The notes under the pieces were generated by a model. The model saw only the letters and a program-made list of their open reading frames with translations. It had not been told where the DNA came from and did no database searches. A DNA stretch of 64,000 bases from Oscillospiraceae bacterium (GTDB lineage Bacteria; Bacillota; Clostridia; Oscillospirales; SIG627), in assembly GCA_015063605.1 (NCBI GenBank), contig SVTV01000009.1, positions 20,081 through 84,080 on the forward strand, in the 5' to 3' direction. Positions 17,689 to 27,290 of the stretch are shown here, in pieces. Both the position numbers and the translations under genes were made by a program. The number at the start of each line of letters is the position of its first letter. Within the stretch, counting starts at the first letter, position 1.

Positions 17689-19118
17689 ATTACTTTTCCG
17701 TTCAGTATGTTTTTCTCGATTATTCTGGGATAATCGATCTTACCGGAATCTCTGAATATCTTTTCGACCTCAGAGGAGCTTCTGTCGGTATTATCCTCAT
17801 AGGTGTGCAGTTCGGAGCACGAGAGATTATTATATGTGCATATCAAGGCGCCGTTATCGTCACCGGGGGAGGCTATAAACGGATATCTTCCTTTTTCGAT
17901 CTCAACACGGTTATGAGAAAAATCATATGTGTCAAATGATGATACCAAAAAGGGACTGTATGTACATTCTCTGCACTTTATTTGATTTCCCGTGATAGAT
18001 ATGTTGTTTTTGCAAGCTTCCGTGTGAGGACCTTTTCCGTTGAATCCGACTATCGTAGCTACCTTTCCCAAGTTCAATATATTATTCTTTATCTGAACAG
18101 AGCCTCTGTGAAGACCGTAGTAGCAATTAAAGGGAACTGCAGAACCGTTTTCAAAGGAAAAATTCAATAATTCATTTTCCGAAATTACAAAATTGCGTTC
18201 CTCGGTATCATCCTTAACTCCTCCGTATATGCCGAATCCTATACCTTCAATACCTTTGTATATAGGTGGATAAGGTGTGTCGATCAGGGACATATTCGTT
18301 ATCATATTTCCGGTAACAATAATATCGTTGGCATATCTTCCTTCTGCGTATATAGCGCAGAGCACGTTACCTTCACATATATTGCCTTCTATAACTGCTT
18401 TTTTACCGGCGTGAAGATCGATTCCTTTTCTGTAGTTGAAGGAAGCCTTATTTCCGATTATCTGCACATTGAGAGGTATACCTCCCGATGAGCCCGCACA
18501 GCCGTATCCCGTACCGCCGTCGTATTTGCTTCCGTGGTATTCAAGGTTGTTGTTGGTGATCGAGATCCCGTCAACGTATCCGTAAAGCACCCCCGCCACT
18601 CTGTTATGGTGCAGATAGCATTTATCCACCTTGAGACGCTTTGAATAATCCGAGGGTGATCCCATAAAAGCGATCGCATTGGAATTGAATCTTGTTATTT
18701 CAACATTTTTGAATGCTACATCGAAGCATATACCGAAATAAAATGCAGAGACCTTTCCGAAGTAGCTTTTCTGAGCTTCGTCGAAATATTCGCCCTTGTA
18801 TTCAAGATAAAGATCTTTTACATTAATGTCGCATATATAATCTTCGAATGAAAAGAGCGATGCGGTCGTTGCATTATCTTCTTCTGTTTGCTCGTAAGTA
18901 TAGATTATCCTGCTTTGTCTTCCTTCGCCGATCAAAGTAAGGTTGGAGCGGTTTACTCTGATGGGATTTTCGAATAAATATTCTCCGCGTGGAAAAAATA
19001 TTATTCCTCCGTTTGTAAGGCTTTCTTCGGCTTTTTTAAATATGCCCGAGCAGTCCGAATCTCCGTTAGGCGATGCACCGAATTCACGTATATTGATTAC
19101 ATTGTAAGTGATTTCCAT
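17685..19118 (-). CDS. Right-handed parallel beta-helix protein, paralog 3
   Basis: NIREFGASPNGDSDCSGIF, NNNLEYHGSKYDGGTGYGCAGSSGG, RKGIDLHAGKKAVIEGNICEGNVL. Confidence 0.85.
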   Translation of the reverse strand: MEITYNVINIREFGASPNGDSDCSGIFKKAEESLTNGGIIFFPRGEYLFENPIRVNRSNLTLIGEGRQSRIIYTYEQTEEDNATTASLFSFEDYICDINVKDLYLEYKGEYFDEAQKSYFGKVSAFYFGICFDVAFKNVEITRFNSNAIAFMGSPSDYSKRLKVDKCYLHHNRVAGVLYGYVDGISITNNNLEYHGSKYDGGTGYGCAGSSGGIPLNVQIIGNKASFNYRKGIDLHAGKKAVIEGNICEGNVLCAIYAEGRYANDIIVTGNMITNMSLIDTPYPPIYKGIEGIGFGIYGGVKDDTEERNFVISENELLNFSFENGSAVPFNCYYGLHRGSVQIKNNILNLGKVATIVGFNGKGPHTEACKNNISITGNQIKCRECTYSPFLVSSFDTYDFSHNRVEIEKGRYPFIASPGDDNGALICTYNNLSCSELHTYEDNTDRSSSEVEKIFRDSGKIDYPRIIEKNILNGKVI

Positions 19119-19159
19119 GTTTTGTCCTGTTAATTTTATCCTTTATAGTATAAAATAAG

Positions 19160-19184
19160 ACCGCTTCGCAAAATGCGAAGCGGT
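19160..19184 (-). terminator. Rho-independent terminator downstream of metA
   Basis: ACCGCTTCGCA-AAA-TGCGAAGCGGT perfect 11-bp stem; minus-strand tail CTTATTTTAT. Confidence 0.8.
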
Positions 19185-19259
19185 ACACTTCACGTGCTAT
19201 GCAAAAAGATAACACAAAACTATCGTTATGTCAATAGTTATTTTGATTTTTTTTCAAAA

Positions 19260-20189
19260 TTATTCGTTGCTTTGAGTTATAGCCGAAATGTCAAAGGGAG
19301 TCTGCTGGTATACAAAGTAATTCATCCAATTTGAGAAGAGAAGATGAGCGTGTGAACGCCAGCGGTTTACGGGACGTTTTTCCGGATCGTTATCGGGGAA
19401 GTAATTAAAAGGAATATCAATGGGAAGACCTTTGTTTACATCTCTGAAATACTCACGGGAAAGTGTATCGAAATCATACTCCAGATGACCTGTAATAAAT
19501 ACATTCCGTCTGCTTTTTGATGCAACAAGCAAAACTCCCGCATCCTCGGATTCTGCAAGTAATTCCACTTTGGGACAAGCAAGGATATCTTCTCTGGAAA
19601 CAAAGGAATGTCTGGAGTGGGGAGCAAGGAAATTTTCGTCAAAACCTCTTACAAGTTCATGAGAAGGATTGATTACCTTATGGTCGAAAACCCCGAATAC
19701 CTTTTTATCTGTGGGATATTTCTTTATTCCGTAATTATAGTAAAGACCTGCCTGTGCGCCCCAGCATATATACATGGTTGAATGAACATTTTTCTTTGAC
19801 CATGCAAGAATATCGCAAAGCTCATTCCAATAATCCACCTTCTCGAATTCAAGATTCTCAACCGGAGCACCCGTTATTATCATTCCGTCAAATTTCTTTT
19901 CTTTTACTTCATCAAAGGATTTGTAAAAGTAATCGAGATATTCTGCGGATGTATTCTTCGAAACGTGTGTGGATGTTTTGAGAAGAGTAATATCTATCTG
20001 CAGAGGAGTATTGGACAAAAGACGGCAAAGCTGTGTTTCGGTAACAGTCTTTGTAGGCATGAGATTAAGAATGATTATATGAAGAGGGCGTATGTCCTGG
20101 TGTATCGCCCGTGTCTCACTCATAGTGAATATATTTTCTTTTTCAAGTATTTCCGAAGCAGGAAGTAAGTTGGGAATTTTGATCGGCAT
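19260..20189 (-). CDS. metA: Homoserine O-acetyltransferase (MetA family)
   Basis: [11 protein letters not shown] start, [33 protein letters not shown]; residue 111 from MPIK is Glu (TGAPVE). Confidence 0.93.
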   Translation of the reverse strand: MPIKIPNLLPASEILEKENIFTMSETRAIHQDIRPLHIIILNLMPTKTVTETQLCRLLSNTPLQIDITLLKTSTHVSKNTSAEYLDYFYKSFDEVKEKKFDGMIITGAPVENLEFEKVDYWNELCDILAWSKKNVHSTMYICWGAQAGLYYNYGIKKYPTDKKVFGVFDHKVINPSHELVRGFDENFLAPHSRHSFVSREDILACPKVELLAESEDAGVLLVASKSRRNVFITGHLEYDFDTLSREYFRDVNKGLPIDIPFNYFPDNDPEKRPVNRWRSHAHLLFSNWMNYFVYQQTPFDISAITQSNE

Positions 20190-20234
20190 CGTTATCACCC
20201 TTTCATCAGTAATTTATTCAATGTGGTTTGTTTT

Positions 20235-20254
20235 ACGGGAAGATCGCTTCCCGT
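20235..20254. repeat. Perfect hairpin in hslO-metA intergenic region
   Basis: ACGGGAAG-ATCG-CTTCCCGT. Confidence 0.55.
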
Positions 20255-20265
20255 TAGTTTTAGAC

Positions 20266-21159
20266 TTAGTTTTTTGCTTCTATTGAATCTAGCATTCTCT
20301 TAAGATCTTCGGGAGAGAAGTTGTATTCCGAGTTGCAGAAATAACACTTGGCAGTCTGAGTTTTGTTTTCCTCGTACATCTCGGTAAGCTCTTCCTTGCC
20401 GAGGCTTATCATGGCCTTTTCATATTTTTCGTAAGAGCAGTTGCACTTGTATTCCACTGGGATCTCGTCGAATATATCGTATTCTATACCGTTGAATACT
20501 GTGCGTATAATATCCTCATTGGTGCATCCGTCGGCAAGCATTGCCGTAACGGAGGCAAGAGGCGCTATATTACGCTCGAGTATATCTATTATTGCATCAT
20601 CCGCTCCGGGGAGAAGCTGCACTATAAATCCACCGGAAGCCAGAACGGTTCTGTCTCTGTCTATAAGCACACCCAAAGCACAGACTGTGGGAGTCTGTTC
20701 GCTTTGCGCAAAATACTCTGTTATATCCTCGGCGATCTCACCCGATACAAGAGGCGACATTCCTATATAAGGCTCTTTCAGACCCATATCCTTGATGATA
20801 CAAAGAGTGCCTTCATGTCCGATTGCTCCTCCTACATCAAGCTTGCCTGCAGAATTGAGGGGAAGATCAACGTAAGGATCTGCTGCATATCCCTTTACGT
20901 TTCCCATGTAATCCCCCACGCAAACAACCTTGGATGCGGGACCGTTTCCTGTTATCTGCAATGTTAAGGTATTGTCTTTATCCTTGAGAAGACAGCTCAT
21001 AAGAGAGCATGCGGTCAGTGCTCTGCCGAGAAGGGCAGTGGTAGTAGGCGTAAGCCCATGGATCTGCCTTGCTTTCTCTGTAATGCTTTTTGAATTCAAT
21101 ACAAGTATACGTGCGCTTCCGTCTCTTGATACGGCACGTGTCAATATATCCGTACTCAT
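20266..21159 (-). CDS. hslO: Hsp33 family redox chaperone HslO
   Basis: LTPTTTALLGRAL, GNGP, GYAADPYVDLPLN, CNCSYEKYEKA ... CYFCNSEYNF zinc-binding cysteines. Confidence 0.93.
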   Translation of the reverse strand: MSTDILTRAVSRDGSARILVLNSKSITEKARQIHGLTPTTTALLGRALTACSLMSCLLKDKDNTLTLQITGNGPASKVVCVGDYMGNVKGYAADPYVDLPLNSAGKLDVGGAIGHEGTLCIIKDMGLKEPYIGMSPLVSGEIAEDITEYFAQSEQTPTVCALGVLIDRDRTVLASGGFIVQLLPGADDAIIDILERNIAPLASVTAMLADGCTNEDIIRTVFNGIEYDIFDEIPVEYKCNCSYEKYEKAMISLGKEELTEMYEENKTQTAKCYFCNSEYNFSPEDLKRMLDSIEAKN

Positions 21160-21213
21160 CGTTATTTGTTCCTGATTCTGTTATTACTATTTATAATGCG
21201 TATTACAATGACA

Positions 21214-22017
21214 TTAATCTGTTAAATTATTTTCAACGATCCGTTTTCTGGCGGTGAAGATCATTTTATGCGGAATATCGTTCTCCCGTGCGGAAGAAAA
21301 TATATCCTTATCCGTACATACCGATATGACATCAAATCCATTTTTATCAAGAAGGGATCTGATCGTTTTCTCGGAAAAATATTTCTGACGCTGGTGTTCG
21401 TCAACTCTTGAATAATTATCCCTCTGTCCTGCATTTTTTATAAAGAGAGTGAGATAAAAATCGCATATCTGCTTTTCGCTGTCGTAAGCGTTTTCCCACG
21501 CACAGAAAAGCTCCGGGTAGTCGAAAATGAATGTATTTTGGTTGTAATGGGATTCGTATCTTTCCGATGTGCTTACATCGAAGATGAATAATCCTCCATC
21601 CTTCAGAGCGTCTGATGTGCTTTGGAATGCAGCATTCAGATCTTTTTTTGTAAGGAGATAATTAAGGGAGTCATATAAGCAAACGCAGGAGTCGGCTTGG
21701 GAATACAGTCTGTAATTCCGCATATCCTGGCAAGTGAAAAATATCTCAGAATTGCTTACTTCCGAGCACTTGAAGCTTGCTTCCGATAACATATCGGGGG
21801 AGAAATCCAATGCTATGACTTTGTATCCTTCTTTATGAAGTCTCAGAGTGACCTCGCCTGTTCCGCATGCGAGATCAAGTATGCGTGAATTCTTGTTTAT
21901 GCCGTTGGTGGCAAATACCGTATTTATATATGCAAGATATTCGTCATAAGCCGCACCGTCATTCAGAATATCGTAATACCTTGAAATTGATCTGTATTGA
22001 GTTTCGGTTTTAAACAT
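21214..22017 (-). CDS. Class I SAM-dependent methyltransferase
   Basis: ILDLACGTGEVTLRLHKEGYKVIALDFSPDMLSEA. Confidence 0.85.
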   Translation of the reverse strand: MFKTETQYRSISRYYDILNDGAAYDEYLAYINTVFATNGINKNSRILDLACGTGEVTLRLHKEGYKVIALDFSPDMLSEASFKCSEVSNSEIFFTCQDMRNYRLYSQADSCVCLYDSLNYLLTKKDLNAAFQSTSDALKDGGLFIFDVSTSERYESHYNQNTFIFDYPELFCAWENAYDSEKQICDFYLTLFIKNAGQRDNYSRVDEHQRQKYFSEKTIRSLLDKNGFDVISVCTDKDIFSSARENDIPHKMIFTARKRIVENNLTD

Positions 22018-22102
22018 AAACTCTTCTGTGTCTCTTTCTTAACAACCCGTTGAATTTTTAAACTCATGTCTGTCTTCCGATGGAACGTAAGAATAATAAG
22101 CC

Positions 22103-22414
22103 TTATTCTTCTTCCTTAAGTGCACCGTTTGTTTTGAGTCTGTCGATAACATTTCTGTACCCGTCACTTCCGTATTTTAAACAGCGGTTCACACGGCTTA
22201 TCGTTGCCGTGGACAAGCCTGTTTTTGCACAGATCTCATTGTAAGGAATATTTTTGTCAAGCATTATTGCCGCTTTAAAGCGCTTTGACATTTCTTTCAT
22301 TTCGGCAACCGTGCAGAGATCGTCAAATAAGCGGTAGAATTCTTCGGTGTTTTCCAAAGTAAGCATCGCCTCGAACATTATATCTGTATCTCTGTCTTTT
22401 ATCTTCGGATTCAT
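22103..22414 (-). CDS. YerC/YecD family TrpR-related protein
   Basis: LCTVAEMKEMSKRFKAAIMLDKNIPYNEICAKTGLSTATISRVNRCLKYGSDGY. Confidence 0.88.
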   Translation of the reverse strand: MNPKIKDRDTDIMFEAMLTLENTEEFYRLFDDLCTVAEMKEMSKRFKAAIMLDKNIPYNEICAKTGLSTATISRVNRCLKYGSDGYRNVIDRLKTNGALKEEE

Positions 22415-22482
22415 TTTTTGACCATACCTTTCGTGCAAAGGGCTGTCTCGCTGACTTAAGACAGCCCTTATAGCCGTAAAAA

Positions 22483-23775
22483 TCAGTTGAATTTAGCTTT
22501 GTCTGCCCAAAGTCCCAATGCGGGGTTGGAAATATAATATATTTCTTCTCCGTCTTCCAATGTATTGAAGCCATCCTTCAATTTCTTTGGATCGTAACGT
22601 TTTGCAGCCTCGTCATAAGGAATATAGTTGAAGCATACGCCCTCTACCTCTTCCTTTGTAAGAAGCTTTGTGCAGTAGGTTATGCTGAATCTGTCGTCGG
22701 AGGAACCGTGGATAAGATGAGCAGCAGCGGAAAGATTGTTTCTGATATCTTCATTTTCTTCAACGAGCTTGAGAACGTTCTTTCTTCCGCAGTAACCGTA
22801 TTTTCTGATAAGCTTGTCGATATTGGCATCCTCTCCGAACTTGTCAACGCCGGGAGCAAGAACTATAAGCTCTCCGCCGTCGGCTATTGCCATACGTGTT
22901 CTGTATATGCTCTTGTTGCCGAGCCATGTGCTCTTGAACTCGATATCATCGAGAAGGACAACTACCTTCTTGAAGGGCTTGTCAACGAGCTGGAGATTGA
23001 TCTTCTGGCTAAGCTCGACAGCCTGCTCGAAATACTTTCTTTCTCTTCCTACAAAGAGACCGTGAATGTGTATGTTACCCTCTGTCTGTGTTGTTACAGT
23101 GAGAACATACTTGAGAGGAATATGGGAAAGAAAATGCTCTTCCGCATAGTCGAATACCTTACGAACGGGAGAATGATCCTTACCCATTATACGCTCCATG
23201 CCGTAGAAGGCACCGAGCATATGAGAGCTGTTTATCATATCGCTTCCGCCGCATCCGACGAAGATATTCTTATTTCTGTTGGCCATTCCAACAACTTCGT
23301 GAGGAACTACCTGACCGATTGAGAGAATAAGGTCGTAGGAGGGATCGAGAAGAAGCTTGTTTACTTCAACAGCGACTGCGTTGTTTACGAGACCTTCGGA
23401 AACCTCGCTTACGTATTCAGCGGGAACCTCTCCTATCTTTTCGATGTCTGTTCTCCAATTGTGATAAATAAACTTTTCAACGGGAATGTCACCGTACATC
23501 GATTTGATCTCTTCCTCAGTCATCGCAACATGAGTTCCGAGAGCGGGTAAAATATCTATTTCACATGTGTCCTTGAGAAGATCGTAATAGATCTGAGTTA
23601 TCTTTCCTGCACCGGAATGAAAACGTGTATAGTCAGGGGGAAGGATGAGAACCTTTTTCAACTGACCTTTTGAGGAGGAAAGGGAAGCCTTTAAAGCTTC
23701 AAAAAGATCGCTGTCGGATATTCCGTCGGGAGTATCCGCGTATTTAGTAAAGCCGAAGCTTGTTAAATCTGCCAT
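22483..23775 (-). CDS. LarA family (nickel-pincer lactate racemase-like) protein
   Basis: ILPPDYTRFHSGAG, ALGTHVAMTEEEI, PHEVVGMANRNKNIFVGCGGSDMINSSHM retaining the His/His/Lys/His pattern of LarA. Confidence 0.82.
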   Translation of the reverse strand: MADLTSFGFTKYADTPDGISDSDLFEALKASLSSSKGQLKKVLILPPDYTRFHSGAGKITQIYYDLLKDTCEIDILPALGTHVAMTEEEIKSMYGDIPVEKFIYHNWRTDIEKIGEVPAEYVSEVSEGLVNNAVAVEVNKLLLDPSYDLILSIGQVVPHEVVGMANRNKNIFVGCGGSDMINSSHMLGAFYGMERIMGKDHSPVRKVFDYAEEHFLSHIPLKYVLTVTTQTEGNIHIHGLFVGRERKYFEQAVELSQKINLQLVDKPFKKVVVLLDDIEFKSTWLGNKSIYRTRMAIADGGELIVLAPGVDKFGEDANIDKLIRKYGYCGRKNVLKLVEENEDIRNNLSAAAHLIHGSSDDRFSITYCTKLLTKEEVEGVCFNYIPYDEAAKRYDPKKLKDGFNTLEDGEEIYYISNPALGLWADKAKFN

Positions 23776-23805
23776 GATTACACCTTTCTGATAGTTAGTT
23801 ATATA

Positions 23806-23859
23806 TTCAACGAAGAGCGTATCCTTTCCACGAGTAAATGAATACGCTCCGCCGTTGAA
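23806..23859 (-). repeat. Long interrupted stem-loop between gnd and larA-like gene
   Basis: TTCAACG-aa-GAGCGTAT ... ATACGCTC-cgc-CGTTGAA. Confidence 0.6.
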
Positions 23860-23907
23860 TCGATTATTTATTATCTGTAGCTTATATGATATCTTTGAAA
23901 TTTAAGA

Positions 23908-25359
23908 TCAGACCACATATGTGGAAGCAGATGTGTTTCCGCCTTCGCCTGTCCAGTTGGTGTGGTAGAACTCACCTCTGGGACAATCTGTTCTTTCGTA
24001 TGTGTGTGCACCGAAGTAGTCACGCTGAGCCTGGAGAAGGTTAGCGGGAAGTCTTGCTGTGCGGTAGCCGTCATAGTAGTTGAGAGCTGTTGTCATTGCA
24101 GGTACGGGAATTCCGCTCATAACGGAAGCTGCGCAAACGCGTCTCCAGCCTGCCTGTGCATCGTCGATTATAGCCTTGAAATAAGGATCGAGAAGGAGGT
24201 TTGTAAGCTCGGGATTCTTATCGTATGCTTTCTTGATCTCGCCGAGGAATACGCTTCTGATGATGCATCCGCCTCTCCACATGAGAGCGATTCCGCCGTA
24301 GTTGAGGTTCCAGCCGTATGTCTTGGCTGCAGCTCTCATAAGGGTGTAGCCCTGTGCGTAGGAAACGATCTTAGCAGCGAAAAGTGCTTTTCTGATGTCA
24401 TCGATGAATGCCTTCTTGTCGCCTTCAAACTTAACTGCGGGACCGGAAAGAATCTTGGAAGCTGCAACGCGCTCTTCCTTCATTGCGGAAAGGCAACGGG
24501 AGAATACTGCTTCGCCGATAAGTGTAAGAGGAGTTCCTTCGTCAAGAGCAGCGATAGCTGTCCATTTACCTGTACCCTTCTGTCCTGCTGTGTCGAGTAT
24601 GAAGTCAACAACAGCTTCGCCCTTTTCATCCTTGTATCCGAGAATGTCACGAGTGATTTCTATAAGATAGCTGTCAAGCTCAGCCTTGTTCCATTCGGAG
24701 AATACTTCGTACATTTCTTCGTTGGACATGCCGAGATAATCTCTCATGAGCTGATAAGCTTCGCAGATGAGCTGCATATCGCCGTATTCGATACCGTTGT
24801 GAACCATCTTTACGAAATGACCTGCGCCGTTTTCGCCGACCCAGTCGCAGCAGGGAGAACCGTCTTCTACCTTTGCGCAGATAGCCTGGAATATGGGCTT
24901 AACTGCTTCCCAAGCCTTGGGAGATCCGCCGGGCATCATGCTGGGACCCTTGAGAGCGCCCTCTTCACCGCCGGAAACACCGGTGCCGATGTAAAGGAGA
25001 CCCTTGGATTCAACGTAAGCTGTTCTTCTGATAGTGTCGGGGAAGTGGCTGTTTCCGCCGTCGATGATGATATCGCCTTCTTCAAGATAGGGGATGATCT
25101 TTTCGATGAAATCGTCAACGGGCTGACCCGCTTTAACCATCATCATTACCTTGCGGGGCTTCTTAAGGCTCTTGCAAAGCTCTTCGATGGAATATGTTCC
25201 TATTATGTTGAGACCCTTAGCTCTGCCTTCGACAAAGTTAGTGACCTTTTCGGTGGAACGGTTGTAAACCGCTACCGTAAAGCCCTTGGACTCCATGTTC
25301 ATTACGAGGTTTTCGCCCATAACGGCGAGGCCTATAAGACCTATATCTGCTAATTTCAT
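23908..25359 (-). CDS. gnd: NADP-dependent decarboxylating 6-phosphogluconate dehydrogenase
   Basis: MKLADIGLIGLAVMGENLVMNMESKGFTVAVYNRS, VSGGEEGALKGPSMMPGG, HNGIEYGDMQLI, ALNYYDGYRTARLPANLLQAQRDYFGAHTYER. Confidence 0.95.
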   Translation of the reverse strand: MKLADIGLIGLAVMGENLVMNMESKGFTVAVYNRSTEKVTNFVEGRAKGLNIIGTYSIEELCKSLKKPRKVMMMVKAGQPVDDFIEKIIPYLEEGDIIIDGGNSHFPDTIRRTAYVESKGLLYIGTGVSGGEEGALKGPSMMPGGSPKAWEAVKPIFQAICAKVEDGSPCCDWVGENGAGHFVKMVHNGIEYGDMQLICEAYQLMRDYLGMSNEEMYEVFSEWNKAELDSYLIEITRDILGYKDEKGEAVVDFILDTAGQKGTGKWTAIAALDEGTPLTLIGEAVFSRCLSAMKEERVAASKILSGPAVKFEGDKKAFIDDIRKALFAAKIVSYAQGYTLMRAAAKTYGWNLNYGGIALMWRGGCIIRSVFLGEIKKAYDKNPELTNLLLDPYFKAIIDDAQAGWRRVCAASVMSGIPVPAMTTALNYYDGYRTARLPANLLQAQRDYFGAHTYERTDCPRGEFYHTNWTGEGGNTSASTYVV

Positions 25360-25412
25360 TTTTGTAAATCCTTTCGGTATATTATTAACATTTGTTATAT
25401 TGTGCTTAACTA

Positions 25413-26279
25413 TCAAAGCTCGTTGATAAGTTTAAGAGCGTTCTTGTAGTAGATCTTGTCGAGAATATCCTGAGAAAGATTGAGGGAATTGAGGAATTCC
25501 TGATGTTCATTGTCAAAATAGTCTCTTGCGTAGAGGACTCTGTCCTGATACTTTGTGAGGAATTCAACTGCGAATTCGGGGTCTCTCTTCAATGCACCGC
25601 ATCCGCTTCCCGCAGACCAGTCACAGTAGAGATTTGGATATTTGTCGAGCATTTCAACAAGCTTTCCTCCGGGGACAACTTTTCCGCGGGGATAGGCTGT
25701 CTTCATATCGTAATCTCCGGAAATGTGAGCCCAGAATCCGGGAGCATGACCGAGGAAGTTTGTTTCGGGACACTTAGCTATTGCACGTTCGAAAGCATCA
25801 ATACCGCCGCCGTACCAGTAGTTGGGACGGGGATAATTGGTCGCTCTGTTGAATTCATAGTCTATATGAACTGTAACGGGGAGACCTTTTTCACCGCAGA
25901 AACGGTACATTCTGATAGCATCGGGGTTGTCGAGCATCATACGAAGCTTCAATTCTCCGTATACCTTTACGCCGTAAAGATCGATCGCTGTGCTGAGGTT
26001 GTCTATAGCATCGGGACGGCGGGGGTCGGGAGCATATCCGAGAACGAATCTATCGGGATAAGTTTCAGCATAATGACGGCATCTCTCAAAGCATATGGGA
26101 CCGTTGCCGGTATATGAATGGAGATTTACATTCTTGAGATAAGAAGGGTCGAACTCATCTGCGGGAGCTTCCCATGTGAGTATCCATGTTTTGTCGATTC
26201 CGTACTTATCCATATTTTCAACTGTTCTGTGAACATTATGACCGTACCAATCGGCATGATTGTGAGCATCAATAATCAT
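25413..26279 (-). CDS. Amidohydrolase family (metal-dependent TIM-barrel hydrolase)
   Basis: MIIDAHNHADWYG (HxH), FLGHAPGFWAHISGD, RVLYARDYFDNEHQEFL. Confidence 0.8.
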   Translation of the reverse strand: MIIDAHNHADWYGHNVHRTVENMDKYGIDKTWILTWEAPADEFDPSYLKNVNLHSYTGNGPICFERCRHYAETYPDRFVLGYAPDPRRPDAIDNLSTAIDLYGVKVYGELKLRMMLDNPDAIRMYRFCGEKGLPVTVHIDYEFNRATNYPRPNYWYGGGIDAFERAIAKCPETNFLGHAPGFWAHISGDYDMKTAYPRGKVVPGGKLVEMLDKYPNLYCDWSAGSGCGALKRDPEFAVEFLTKYQDRVLYARDYFDNEHQEFLNSLNLSQDILDKIYYKNALKLINEL

Positions 26280-26314
26280 AATAAAAATCCTTTCACGATG
26301 TAACGATACTTATT

Positions 26315-26330
26315 CGCTTAAAACTAAGCG
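26315..26330 (-). repeat. Small hairpin in leader of amidohydrolase-gnd-larA operon
   Basis: CGCTTA-AAAC-TAAGCG. Confidence 0.4.
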
Positions 26331-26348
26331 CATTTTTTCACATATATA

Positions 26349-26377
26349 ATTATAATACGTAACTTCGCCGTTGTCAA
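26349..26377 (-). promoter_or_regulatory. Consensus sigma-A promoter for amidohydrolase-gnd-larA operon
   Basis: Minus strand TTGACA - 17 bp - TATAAT. Confidence 0.85.
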
Positions 26378-26509
26378 GAGATATTATTGTAAAAGAATGG
26401 AATTGTTTTCAAAAGCGATAAAAAACGACGTATTTATCGGAGATTTTAGAATTTTGGGATTAAAATCGCAATTTTTATGATTTTGAGGGCAAAAAAAGTA
26501 AAAAAACAC

Positions 26510-26538
26510 TTGAAAAATGATCAATGCGATGATATAAT
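26510..26538 (+). promoter_or_regulatory. Sigma-A promoter for XRE-cupin operon
   Basis: TTGAAA - 17 bp - TATAAT. Confidence 0.8.
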
Positions 26539-26633
26539 AGACTGTATTGTTTGCTATCATGTGAATATTGGATTTATAAGAAGAAAGGAATGCGGATACT
26601 GATTTCCCAGTGTCCGACGGCCGGTAATTTGTG

Positions 26634-27233
26634 ATGTCGCAAAGTAGTGTGGAATCCGATGTGAAGCGCAGCAAGACTGAGAATCTTTCCGATTCCGTTG
26701 GTGCGGTAGCATCTCGTATAAAAGAAATGAGAGACATTCTCGATATATCTGTAGAGGAAATGTCAGAGAAGCTCGGTGTATCCCTTGAGCTTTACTCCGA
26801 ATATGAAAGCGGAACAAAGGATATCCCGATAGGTATTATCTATAAGGCGGCAAACGTAATGGGTGTGGACTCGACACTCCTTCTCATAGGTGAGAACGCA
26901 AGGATGCAGTCGTACACGGTAGTAAGAAACGGTGCCGGAGTTGAGATAGAGCGTTATCCCGGATACAGTTTTTCATCGCTCGCTATTAATTTTATCGGCA
27001 GAACCATGGATCCCATGATAGTCACGATTCATGCCGATGACCTTCCCGCAAAGCTCGTAAAGCACGGCGGACAGGAATTTAATTACGTTATCGAAGGCAG
27101 TATCGCCGTTACCATCAACGGTCGTGAATTTACACTTACTGAGGGAGACAGCATCTATTTTGATCCGTCTCTGCCTCACGGTCAGAAGGCTGTTTCGACT
27201 GTCGCAAGATTTCTTACTGTAATAAACGAATAA
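26634..27233 (+). CDS. XRE-family HTH plus cupin domain regulator
   Basis: N-terminal HTH (IKEMRDILDISVEEMSEKLGVSLELYSEYESG) and C-terminal cupin (EFNYVIEGSIAVTINGREFTLTEGDSIYFDPSLPHG). Confidence 0.9.
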   Translation: MSQSSVESDVKRSKTENLSDSVGAVASRIKEMRDILDISVEEMSEKLGVSLELYSEYESGTKDIPIGIIYKAANVMGVDSTLLLIGENARMQSYTVVRNGAGVEIERYPGYSFSSLAINFIGRTMDPMIVTIHADDLPAKLVKHGGQEFNYVIEGSIAVTINGREFTLTEGDSIYFDPSLPHGQKAVSTVARFLTVINE

Positions 27234-27290
27234 GATCAAACTGTTCAGGGTGTTTCATTTGCCGCATACACCCCGTAACGGTGAAAGGAT

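Noticed and set aside
23962-25353. 463-aa plus-strand ORF opposite gnd
   Set aside because: Fully antisense to a textbook 6-phosphogluconate dehydrogenase; cysteine/serine-rich composition typical of antisense reading, no recognisable domain
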